Of a DNA stretch of 64,000 bases, positions 42,601 to 49,503 are shown one piece after another (position 1 is the stretch's first letter; every line of letters starts with the position of its first letter). The DNA lies in the NCBI RefSeq assembly GCF_014649695.1, contig NZ_BMTN01000001.1, positions 248,001 through 312,000 on the forward strand, written 5' to 3'. Under the pieces are notes generated by a model, which saw nothing but the letters and a program-made list of their open reading frames with translations, ran no database searches and had not been told where the DNA came from. The translations under genes were made by a program, and so were the position numbers. Source of the DNA: Streptomyces kurssanovii. GTDB lineage: Bacteria; Actinomycetota; Actinomycetes; Streptomycetales; Streptomycetaceae.

Positions 42601-43346
42601 ACGAGACCACCTACCAGGGCGGCACCATGAAGGGCGACCACCCGATCGCCTGGTGCCAGACCTACGAGGGCGGCCGCGCCTTCTACACCGGCGGCGGCCA
42701 CACCAAGGAGTCCTACGCCGAGCCGGCCTTCCGTCAGCACCTCCTCGGCGGGCTGAAGTACGCGACCGGCCAGGTGACGGCCGACTGCAAGCCGCGGACC
42801 GGCTACCGGACCATCTTCAACGGCGAGACCCTCGAGGGCTGGAAGCAGGCCGGGCCGGGCAAGTTCAACGTCGTCGACGGCGAACTGCGCACCGAGGGCG
42901 GCATGGGCATGCTGTGGTACCAGGCCAAGGAACTCGGCTCCTACTCGCTGAAGCTCGACTGGAAGATGGAAGGCGACGACAACTCCGGTGTCTTCGTGGG
43001 CTTCCCGGCCTCCGACGACCCGTGGTCCGCCGTCAACAACGGCTACGAGGTCCAGATCGACGCCACCGACGCAGCCGACCGCACCACCGGCGCGGTCTAC
43101 GGCTTCAAGTCGGCCGACCTCCAGGCCCGTGACCAGGCGCTGAAGCCGCCCGGCCAGTGGAACAGCTACGAGATCCGGGTCGAGGGAGAGCGTCTGCGGG
43201 TCTTCCTCAACGGAGTGAAGATCAACGACTTCACCAACACCGACCCGGTCCGCAGCCTCAAGGACGGCTACATCGGCATCCAGAACCACGGGGCCGACGA
43301 CCAGGTGTCCTTCCGGGACATCCAGCTGAAGGAGCTGCCCTCCTAG
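39651..43346 (+). CDS. Secreted multidomain sugar enzyme: GSDH, PKD, CBM6, ThuA and DUF1080
   Basis: 1231 residues, GTG start after GGAGG. Residues 1-35: Sec signal. About 45-490: PQQ-type glucose/sorbosone dehydrogenase beta-propeller (ICCHVGGDIDFDAEGNLYLS, EIYAMGFRNPFRFSVD). About 500-583: PKD domain (SWDFGDGTTSTEANPVHHYT). About 690-820: CBM6-like carbohydrate-binding domain. About 827-1043: ThuA-like glutamine-amidotransferase fold (VLVFSKTGGFRHDSIPAGI, GGYMGVHAAADTEYDW). About 1053-1231: DUF1080 (3-keto-disaccharide hydrolase-like) ending SFRDIQLKEL. ThuA and DUF1080 proteins are linked to 3-keto-glycoside chemistry, so the whole protein may oxidise and cleave a glycoside outside the cell. 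It is terminated by its own hairpin. Confidence 0.88.
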   Translation: MHRTRPRARKALALLTGGLLAAGSLALTAPTTASAADPRTAVAAAAEEFQQVTLAKGGEETGEPMSLAVLPDRSVLHTSRSGELRMTDAAGNTRVVGTVPVYSHDEEGLQGVGLDPNFAQNRFIYLYYAPPMDTPAGDAPGEGTAADFAKYDGVNRLSRFVLRADGTLDNASEKKIIDIPATRGICCHVGGDIDFDAEGNLYLSTGDDSNPFASDGYTPIDDRPGRNPAYDARRTSGNTNDLRGKILRIKVGADGSYSIPEGNLFAPGTDKTRPEIYAMGFRNPFRFSVDKKTGVLYVGDYGPDAGTADPKRGPAGQVEFARVTGPGNFGWPFCTGDNDPYVDYDFATKTSGATFDCANLKNTSPHNTGLVDLPPAQPAWIPYDGGSVPEFGSGSESPMGGPVYHYDAALDSPVKFPEAYDGDFFAGEFGRRWIKRIDTAEDGAVRSINPVPWTGTQIMDMAFGPDGALYVLDYGTAWFGGDENAGLYRIENATGGRSPVAEASADRTSGQAPLRVTFSSAGTTDADGDALTHSWDFGDGTTSTEANPVHHYTKNGTYTATVTAKDPTGRTGSASVHVVVGNTAPKVTLELPSEGALFDFGDEIPFKVTVTDPEDGTIDCTKVTVNYVLGHDSHGHPVTSAKGCEGTIKTSADGGHDPNANIFGVLDAEYTDGGGGGQAALTSHDQAQLQPRHRQAEHFDGQSGIKTYDKAAAHGGKAVGDIDNGDWISFEPYNLTGSKKLTARVSSGGAGGILEVRTGSADGKLLGSAPVPVTGSWETFQDIDVALRGVPERTTELFLVFKGGAGALYDVDDFKLSETPVDKAAERVLVFSKTGGFRHDSIPAGITALKELGGSAGITVDTTEAAGQFTAANLATYDAVVFLSTTGDVLNAEQQKAFEDYVAAGGGYMGVHAAADTEYDWEFYGGLVGAYFASHPHIQPATVRVEDHDHPATSHIDGPWERTDEWYNYRTNPREQARVLATLDETTYQGGTMKGDHPIAWCQTYEGGRAFYTGGGHTKESYAEPAFRQHLLGGLKYATGQVTADCKPRTGYRTIFNGETLEGWKQAGPGKFNVVDGELRTEGGMGMLWYQAKELGSYSLKLDWKMEGDDNSGVFVGFPASDDPWSAVNNGYEVQIDATDAADRTTGAVYGFKSADLQARDQALKPPGQWNSYEIRVEGERLRVFLNGVKINDFTNTDPVRSLKDGYIGIQNHGADDQVSFRDIQLKELPS

Positions 43347-43373
43347 GCCGCAGGCCAGGGCCGCCCATTTGCC

Positions 43374-43413
43374 GGCGGCGGGCGGGGAGGCGCCGTACCC
43401 CCCGCCCGCCGTC
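43374..43413 (+). terminator. Terminator after the secreted multidomain enzyme
   Basis: An 11-bp perfect stem, GGCGGGCGGGG (43377-43387) with CCCCGCCCGCC (43400-43410), extendable to 14 pairs, lies 28 bp after the stop codon. It separates this gene from the ebo-type operon. Confidence 0.7.
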
Positions 43414-43453
43414 CTCCACCACATCGGAACATCGACTGGCAGGGAGGCAGCCC

Positions 43454-44572
43454 GTGACAGACGGGAATGCACGTACCGGAGTCTGGTTCGTCGGAGCACG
43501 CGGCTCAGTGGCCACCACAGCCGTCGCCGGATGCGCGGCGGTCACCGCCGGGCTGCACCCGCCGACCGGCATGGTCACAGAGACCCCCGCCTTCGCCGGG
43601 GCCGGGCTGCCACCCCTGTCCTCCCTCGTCTTCGGCGGACACGACACCGCCCACTGCCCGCTGCCCAAGCGCGCGGAACACCTCACGGAAGCGGGCGTCC
43701 TGCCGCACGGCCTCGCCTCCGCGGTGCGCGCCGAACTGGCCGCCGCCGACGCCGGGATACGGCCCGGCGGACCGGGCGCCGGTGACACCCGCGGCGACGA
43801 GGAGCTCATCACCGCCTTCGCCGCCGACATCGACGACTTCCGCGCACGCAACGCGCTCGCCCGTGTCGTGGTCGTAGGCGTCTCCTCCACCGAGCCGCTG
43901 CCCGAACCGGGCGCCCTGCGGCTGCCGCCCAGCTCCCTCTACGCGGCCGCCGCCGTACGCGCCGGCTGCCCCTACGTCAACTTCACCCCCTCCACCGGGC
44001 TGCGCACCGACGCCCTCACCGACGCCGTCGCGGCCAGTGGACTTCCCCACGCCGGCCGCGACGGCAAGACCGGCCAGACGCTCCTGCGGGCGGTGCTCGC
44101 CCCGATGTTCGTGCAGCGGGCCCTGGACGTACGGGCCTGGTCGGGCACCAACCTGCTCGGCGGCGGGGACGGGGCGGCCCTGGCCGACCCCGCCGCCGCG
44201 GCGGCGAAGAACGCCGGCAAGGAACGCGTCCTCGCCGACACCCTCGGGCACACACCGCAGGGCGAGGTCCACATCGACGACGTACCCGCGCTCGGCGACT
44301 GGAAGACCGCCTGGGACCACATCGCCTTCGAGGGCTTCCTCGGGTCGCGGATGATCCTCCAGACCATCTGGCAGGGCTGCGACTCCGCACTGGCCGCACC
44401 CCTGGTCCTGGACCTGGCCCGGCTGCTGGCCCGGGCCCAGGAGGTGGGCCTGTCCGGGCCGCTGCCCGAACTGGGCTTCTACTTCAAGGACCCGGACGGC
44501 GGACCGGCGGGCCTCTCGGAGCAGTTCGCCGCCCTCCTCGGCTTCGCGGACCGTCTGCGGGAGGCCGGGTGA
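43454..44572 (+). CDS. Inositol-3-phosphate synthase family protein heading the ebo operon
   Basis: A 372-residue homologue of myo-inositol-1-phosphate synthase, which cyclises glucose 6-phosphate with NAD. Marks: TGVWFVGARGSVATTAVAGC (NAD-binding start), VVGVSSTEPLP, PYVNFTPSTG, the catalytic-lysine region HAGRDGKTGQTLLRAVLAPM, and SGTNLLGGGDG. It starts at GTG 43454 after AGGGAGG. Its stop overlaps the start of the UbiA-type gene (GTGA). In cyanobacterial and proteobacterial ebo clusters this position is held by EboD, a dehydroquinate-synthase-like cyclase, so this NAD-using cyclase may be the actinobacterial counterpart (inference). Confidence 0.88.
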   Translation: MTDGNARTGVWFVGARGSVATTAVAGCAAVTAGLHPPTGMVTETPAFAGAGLPPLSSLVFGGHDTAHCPLPKRAEHLTEAGVLPHGLASAVRAELAAADAGIRPGGPGAGDTRGDEELITAFAADIDDFRARNALARVVVVGVSSTEPLPEPGALRLPPSSLYAAAAVRAGCPYVNFTPSTGLRTDALTDAVAASGLPHAGRDGKTGQTLLRAVLAPMFVQRALDVRAWSGTNLLGGGDGAALADPAAAAAKNAGKERVLADTLGHTPQGEVHIDDVPALGDWKTAWDHIAFEGFLGSRMILQTIWQGCDSALAAPLVLDLARLLARAQEVGLSGPLPELGFYFKDPDGGPAGLSEQFAALLGFADRLREAG

Positions 44573-45609
44573 GTCCGCGCGACTGGGCCGAACTGCTACG
44601 GGTGTCCGCCCTGTTCACCGTGCCCGGTGACGCCCTCGCGGGGGCTGCGTCGGCCGGAGCGCGGCCCAACAGGGGCACGGCGCTCGCCGTGGGCGCCTCG
44701 CTCTGCCTGTACGAGGCGGGCATGGCGCTCAACGACTGGTCCGACCGCGACGAGGACGCGATCGACCGGCCCCACCGCCCGATCCCGTCCGGCCGGATCT
44801 CTCCTCGTGCCGCCCTGGGCGCGGCCGGAGCACTGACGGCGGCGGGCCTCGGCCTCGCCGCCCGCGCCGGCCGCCCCGCCCTCGCCGTGGCGACGGCGCT
44901 CTCGGCGACGGTCTGGGCGTACGACCTCCACCTCAAGCACACGAAGGCCGGCCCGGCGGCGATGGCCGCGGCCCGCGGTCTGGACCTGCTGCTGGGCGCG
45001 GCGGCAACGTTGTCCGCAGGCTGCCGCCCGGCGGCGGGCGGCGGCGCGGTGGCGGCACGGCCGGACACGGTACGAGGGGCCCGGCGGGCCGCCGCGACCG
45101 CTGCCGCGACCGCCGGGTCGTCGCCCACCGCGCGGACGGCACGGGGGGCGGCGTCCGCCGGGGCCCGTCAACGGTTCCGGGCGGGGCGCGGCGGAGGGTC
45201 CGTCCGCGCCGCCGCGCCCGCCGCCGCGGTGCTGGCCGCGCACACGTACGCCGTCACCACCGTGTCCCGCAACGAGACGCGGGGCGGCTCGACCCGCGCC
45301 CCGCTCGCCGCGCTCGCGGCGACCGGCGCGGTCGCCGCCTTCGCCGCGCGACCACGCGGGACGGCGGCACCGGCCGCCGCCGTGGTGCTCGCCGCCGCGT
45401 ACGCACGTACCGCCGCCGTCCCCTACCTCCACGCCGCCCTCAACCCGTCCCCGCCGTTGACCCAGCGTGCCGTCGGCGGCGGCATCCGCGCCATGATCCC
45501 GCTCCAGGCCGCCCTCGCGGCCCGCTGCGGGGCGGGCCTCACCGGACTCGCGGTGATGGGCCTCGTACCGCTCGCCCGCAAGCTCGCACGGAAGGTGAGC
45601 CCGACATGA
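44569..45609 (+). CDS. eboC: UbiA-type prenyltransferase, EboC-like
   Basis: A 346-residue membrane protein of the UbiA superfamily, which attaches polyprenyl groups to acceptors at a membrane. First Asp-rich motif: NDWSDRDEDAID at residues 55-66, followed by RPHRPIPSGRIS. The second motif is reduced to ARGLDLLLG (135-143). Residues about 152-212 form an Ala/Arg/Gly-rich low-complexity insert absent from ordinary UbiA proteins. It overlaps its neighbours by 4 bp on both sides (GTGA, ATGA). Membership of the ebo set is judged from the fold plus the adjacent EboA, EboB and EboE genes. Confidence 0.8.
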   Translation: MSPRDWAELLRVSALFTVPGDALAGAASAGARPNRGTALAVGASLCLYEAGMALNDWSDRDEDAIDRPHRPIPSGRISPRAALGAAGALTAAGLGLAARAGRPALAVATALSATVWAYDLHLKHTKAGPAAMAAARGLDLLLGAAATLSAGCRPAAGGGAVAARPDTVRGARRAAATAAATAGSSPTARTARGAASAGARQRFRAGRGGGSVRAAAPAAAVLAAHTYAVTTVSRNETRGGSTRAPLAALAATGAVAAFAARPRGTAAPAAAVVLAAAYARTAAVPYLHAALNPSPPLTQRAVGGGIRAMIPLQAALAARCGAGLTGLAVMGLVPLARKLARKVSPT

Positions 45610-46829
45610 GCCCCGACCCCCACCCGAGAACACAACCGGCCCCCGGCACCGGCCCGGCCCCCGGCACCGAGTCGGCCACCCGTACCGGCCCTGCCGTTCG
45701 TACCGGCCATGGCACCCGCCCGGGAGCCGGCCCGGACGCCCGACCCGGAACGGGCACCCGCCCGGGAGCCGGTCAGGACGACCGACCGGGAACGGGCACC
45801 CGCCCAGGCGGCGGTCCGGTCCCCGGTACCGGCCATGGCACCCGCCCAGGTCCTGACGACCGACCGGGCGCGGACAACGGTGGCGCCGGCGCCCGTTCTG
45901 GCGCCCACCCGCGCCCAGGGGCCGGCCCGGCCACCGGCCCCGACGCCCGCTCCGGCGACGGCGTGGCCGGCGGCCGGCTCCGCTTCGGCTACGGCACCAA
46001 CGGCCTGACGGACCTCCGTCTCGACGACGCCCTCGGGCTGCTGTCCGACCTCGGATACGACGGGGTCGGACTCACCCTCGACCACATGCACCTCGACCCC
46101 CTCGCCCCCGGACTCGCCGCGCGCACCGGCCACGTCGCCCGCCGGCTCGGCGAGCTCGGTCTCACCGCCACGGTCGAGACGGGAGCCCGATACGTACTCG
46201 ACCCGCGTCGCAAGCACGGCCCGTCGCTCCTCGACCCCGACCCGGAGGCACGCGCCGCCCGTACCCGGCTGCTGGTCACCGCCGTCAAGGTGGCGGCGGA
46301 CCTCGGCGCGCACGCCGTGCACTGCTTCAGCGGCAACACCCCGCCCGGCACTGACCCGGACACCGCGTGGAAGCGGCTGGAGGAGGCGATCCTGCCCGTG
46401 CTCGACGCCGCCGCCTTCGCCGGCGTCCCCGTCGCCGTCGAACCCGAGCCCGGCCATCTCCTGGAGAACCTCGCCGGCTTCCACCAGCTGCGCACCTCCC
46501 TCGGCAACCCCTCGCCCCTCGGCCTCACCCTGGACATCGGCCACTGCCAGTGCCTGGAGCCCGAGCCGCCCGCGGACTGCGTCCGCGCGGCCGGTCCCTG
46601 GCTGCGGCACGTCCAGATCGAGGACATGCGGCGCGGTGTTCACGAGCATCTGCCCTTCGGCGACGGCGAGATCGACTTCCGGCCCGTGCTCGACGCCCTC
46701 GCCGCCACCGGCTACCAGGGTCTGACCGTCGTCGAACTGCCCCGCCACTCCCACGCGGGCCCCGAACTGGCCCACCGGTCCATCGAGTTCCTGCGTACCG
46801 CCGTCGCGAAGGGAGCACCGGCATCGTGA
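45606..46829 (+). CDS. TIM-barrel sugar isomerase-like protein with long disordered N-terminus
   Basis: 407 residues. Residues 1-122 are Pro/Gly/Thr/Asp-rich low complexity with repeated RPGTGTRPGAG-like blocks. The enzyme core begins at GGRLRFGYGTNGLTDLRLDD. It is an AP-endonuclease-2/xylose-isomerase-like barrel with likely metal ligands in VAVEPEPGHLLENL, LTLDIGHCQCLEPE, LRHVQIEDM and LTVVELPRHSH. The start ATG overlaps the eboC stop. A downstream start is possible, but I see no ribosome-binding site near the core, so the extension is probably translated. Substrate unknown; it likely works with the synthase and other ebo proteins on one metabolite. Confidence 0.82.
   Translation: MSPDPHPRTQPAPGTGPAPGTESATRTGPAVRTGHGTRPGAGPDARPGTGTRPGAGQDDRPGTGTRPGGGPVPGTGHGTRPGPDDRPGADNGGAGARSGAHPRPGAGPATGPDARSGDGVAGGRLRFGYGTNGLTDLRLDDALGLLSDLGYDGVGLTLDHMHLDPLAPGLAARTGHVARRLGELGLTATVETGARYVLDPRRKHGPSLLDPDPEARAARTRLLVTAVKVAADLGAHAVHCFSGNTPPGTDPDTAWKRLEEAILPVLDAAAFAGVPVAVEPEPGHLLENLAGFHQLRTSLGNPSPLGLTLDIGHCQCLEPEPPADCVRAAGPWLRHVQIEDMRRGVHEHLPFGDGEIDFRPVLDALAATGYQGLTVVELPRHSHAGPELAHRSIEFLRTAVAKGAPAS
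45640..45955 (+). repeat. Low-complexity repeat encoding the disordered N-terminus
   Basis: Imperfect tandem units of about 18-54 bp built on GGCACCCGCCCGGGAGCCGG. For example GGAACGGGCACCCGCCC occurs at about 45749-45765 and again at about 45789-45805. The array stays in frame and spans most of codons 12-118. Confidence 0.6.
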
Positions 46830-47473
46830 CGCAGACCGCGCCCTGGACCCGTAAGGACGTCGAGGCCCGGCTGGCCGACGACATGGCCCGCGCCTGGCTC
46901 GGCGAAGCGCTCGCCGAGGCCGCCCGCGCCGCCCAGGCGCCGCCGACGCCGCCTTCCCCGTACACCTCGCACACCTGGGAACTACGGTTCGCCGCCGCCG
47001 GCCGCCAGTGCGGGCAGGACAACGCGGACGCCGTCCGCACCCTGCTGCTGACACAGGCGCGGGCGGGCCTCGACACCCTGACGCGGCTCTACCGGCAGGG
47101 CAGTGCCGCCGAACGCCGCGCCGTGCTACGGGCGTTGCCGTCCCTCGTCGAAGGACCGCACGCCGTGCATCTGCTCGACGACGCCCTGCGCACCAACGAC
47201 ACCCGGCTCGTCTCCGCCGCCGTCGGCCCCTACGCCGCCGCCCATCTCGACGCGCACGCCTGGCGGCACGCCGTGCTCAAGTGCCTGTTCACCGGGGTGC
47301 CCCTCGACCACGTCGCGGACCTCGACCGGCGGGCCCGCGGCGACGGCGAACTCGCCCGCATGCTCACCGACTACGCCGCCGAGCGCACCGCGGCCGGCCG
47401 CGACATCCCCCGTGATCTCCACCGCGTGCTGACCCTGACCGGCGAGAAGCCCCAGCGGCCCCAGGAGCTGTGA
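46826..47473 (+). CDS. eboA: EboA-domain protein
   Basis: A 215-residue helical protein of the EboA family, unique to ebo clusters and of unknown biochemical role. Visible helices: ADDMARAWLGEALAEAARAA, RTLLLTQARAGLDTLTRLYR, RRAVLRALPSLVEGPHAVHL and DAHAWRHAVLKCLFTGVPLD. It starts at GTG 46826 inside the previous stop (GTGA) and ends in TGATG shared with eboB. In cyanobacteria the ebo genes are reported to be needed to move scytonemin precursors to the periplasm (established knowledge). Here the cargo is unknown. Confidence 0.8.
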   Translation: MTQTAPWTRKDVEARLADDMARAWLGEALAEAARAAQAPPTPPSPYTSHTWELRFAAAGRQCGQDNADAVRTLLLTQARAGLDTLTRLYRQGSAAERRAVLRALPSLVEGPHAVHLLDDALRTNDTRLVSAAVGPYAAAHLDAHAWRHAVLKCLFTGVPLDHVADLDRRARGDGELARMLTDYAAERTAAGRDIPRDLHRVLTLTGEKPQRPQEL

Positions 47474-48321
47474 TGCGCATCTTCGACCCCCACATCCACA
47501 TGACGTCCCGCACCACCGACGACTACGAGGCGATGTACACCGCCGGTGTGCGCGCCCTCGTGGAGCCGTCGTTCTGGCTCGGCCAGCCCCGCACCTCCCC
47601 GGCGAGCTTCTTCGACTACTTCGACGCCCTTCTCGGCTGGGAGCCGTTCCGCGCCGCCCAGTACGGCATAGCCCACCACTGCACCATCGCGCTCAACCCC
47701 AAGGAGGCCAACGACCCCCGCTGCACACCCGTCCTCGACGCGCTGCCCCGCTATCTCGTCAAGGACTCGGTCGTCGCGGTCGGCGAGATCGGCTACGACT
47801 CGATGACCCCCGCGGAGGACACGGCGCTCGCCGCCCAGCTCCAGATGGCCGCCGACCACGGCCTGCCCGCCCTGGTCCACACCCCGCACCGCGACAAGCT
47901 CGCCGGCCTGCACCGCACCGTCGACGTGATCCGCGAGTCGAACCTGCCCACCGAGCGGGTCCTCCTCGACCACCTCAACGAGACGACCGTGAAACATGCC
48001 GCCGACAGCGGCTGCTGGCTCGGCTTCTCCATCTACCCGGACACCAAGATGGACGAGGACCGCATGGTCACGATCCTGCGGACCCACGGGACGGAGAAGG
48101 TGCTCGTCAACTCCGCCGCCGACTGGGGCAGAAGCGACCCGCTGAAGACCCGCAAGGTCGGCGACGCCATGCTCGCGGCCGGCTTCAGCGAGGACGACGT
48201 CGACCAGGTCCTGTGGCGCAACCCGGTCGCCTTCTACGGGCTCAGCGGCCGCCTCCAGCTCGACATCCCGGAGCCGGAGGGCCTGCACGAGGGCAACTCC
48301 ATCCTCCGCGGCGGGGAATGA
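47473..48321 (+). CDS. eboB: TatD-family metal hydrolase, EboB-like
   Basis: A 282-residue amidohydrolase-fold protein. Metal sites: H in FDPHIHMTS, E in VAVGEIGYDSM, H in LPALVHTPHRDK, H in LLDHLNE, and D in NSAADWGRSDP. These match TatD-type hydrolases. The ATG 47473 start shares bases with the eboA stop. Within ebo clusters this subgroup is EboB. Its substrate is not known; TatD proteins act on phosphodiesters or amide-type bonds. It is followed by eboE after 12 bp. Confidence 0.85.
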   Translation: MRIFDPHIHMTSRTTDDYEAMYTAGVRALVEPSFWLGQPRTSPASFFDYFDALLGWEPFRAAQYGIAHHCTIALNPKEANDPRCTPVLDALPRYLVKDSVVAVGEIGYDSMTPAEDTALAAQLQMAADHGLPALVHTPHRDKLAGLHRTVDVIRESNLPTERVLLDHLNETTVKHAADSGCWLGFSIYPDTKMDEDRMVTILRTHGTEKVLVNSAADWGRSDPLKTRKVGDAMLAAGFSEDDVDQVLWRNPVAFYGLSGRLQLDIPEPEGLHEGNSILRGGE

Positions 48322-48333
48322 GGGAGGCCGAGG

Positions 48334-49503
48334 ATGCGTTTCCGTCACCCCGGCGGCTCGACCGTCCACCTCTCCTACTGCACCAACGTCCACCCCGCGG
48401 AGACCCTGGAGGGCGTCCTCGCGCAACTGCGTGACCACTGCGAGCCGGTGCGCAAGCGCCTCGGCCGGGACCGGCTCGGCATCGGCCTGTGGCTCGCGAG
48501 GGACGCCGCCCGCGCCCTGGTCACCGACCCGGCGGCACTGCGGGGACTGCGCGCCGAGCTGGAGCGGCGGGGCCTCGAGGTCGTCACACTCAACGGCTTC
48601 CCGTACGAGGGCTTCGGCGCGGAAGAGGTCAAGTACCGCGTCTACACACCGGACTGGACCGACCCCGTACGCCTGTCCCACACCACCGACCTCGCCCGGC
48701 TCCTCGCGGCGCTGCTGCCCGACGACGTCACCGAGGGCACCATCTCCACCCTCCCGCTCGCCTGGCGCACCGGGTTCGACGAGGCCGCCGCCGCCACCGC
48801 CCGCACCGCGCTGACCACCCTCGCCGAGCGGCTCGACGCTCTCGAGGAGCTGACCGGCAAGTCGGTCCGGGTCGCCCTGGAACCGGAACCCGGCTGCACG
48901 GTGGAGACCACCGCCGACGCGATCGGACCGCTCACCGCCGTCCCGGGCGACCGGATCGGCGTCTGCGTCGACACCTGCCATCTCGCCACCTCCTTCGAAA
49001 ACCCGGAATCCGCCCTCGCCGCTCTCGCGGCGGCAGGCGTCACCGTTCCGAAGGCGCAGCTGTCCGCCGCGCTGCACGCGGAGCATCCGCACCTGCCGGA
49101 GGTGCGCGAGGCGCTCGCCGCCTTCGTGGAGCCGCGTTTCCTGCACCAGACCCGTACCCTCACCGCCGCCGGCCTGCGCGGGACGGACGACCTGGACCAG
49201 GCCGTCGCCGGCGGCGCGCTCCCGGACGGCGGGCCCTGGCGGGCGCACTTCCACGTCCCCCTGCACGCGCCGCCCGCCGAGCCGCTCACCTCGACGCTGC
49301 CCGTCCTCGAGGACACCCTGACCCGTCTGGTGGGCGGCCCGGAGCCGCGGACCCGCCACCTCGAGGTCGAGACGTACACCTGGCAGGCCCTCCCGCCGGA
49401 GCTGCGGCCCCGCACCCGCGGTCAGCTCGCCGACGGCATCGCCGCCGAACTCACCCTGGCCCGCGACCTGCTGACCGACCTCGGCCTCAAGGAACTGCCA
49501 TGA
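48334..49503 (+). CDS. eboE: Metabolite traffic protein EboE (TIM barrel)
   Basis: A 389-residue protein of the EboE family. The opening VHLSYCTNVHPAETLEGVLA is a family hallmark, followed by LGIGLWLARDAA and LNGFPYEGFGAEEVKYRVYT. Metal-site segments: VALEPEPGCTVETTADAI, GVCVDTCHLATSFEN, AHFHVPLH and HLEVETYTWQALP. It resembles sugar isomerases but forms its own clade. Starts 12 bp after eboB; its stop overlaps the next start (ATGA). This gene is the clearest marker that the locus belongs to the ebo group. Confidence 0.88.
   Translation: MRFRHPGGSTVHLSYCTNVHPAETLEGVLAQLRDHCEPVRKRLGRDRLGIGLWLARDAARALVTDPAALRGLRAELERRGLEVVTLNGFPYEGFGAEEVKYRVYTPDWTDPVRLSHTTDLARLLAALLPDDVTEGTISTLPLAWRTGFDEAAAATARTALTTLAERLDALEELTGKSVRVALEPEPGCTVETTADAIGPLTAVPGDRIGVCVDTCHLATSFENPESALAALAAAGVTVPKAQLSAALHAEHPHLPEVREALAAFVEPRFLHQTRTLTAAGLRGTDDLDQAVAGGALPDGGPWRAHFHVPLHAPPAEPLTSTLPVLEDTLTRLVGGPEPRTRHLEVETYTWQALPPELRPRTRGQLADGIAAELTLARDLLTDLGLKELP

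Noticed and set aside
39546-43499. A 1317-codon minus-strand open frame opposite the secreted multidomain enzyme
   Set aside because: It is a high-GC antisense artefact. The plus strand reads recognisable domains through the whole interval, and the antisense product is low-complexity with no family features.
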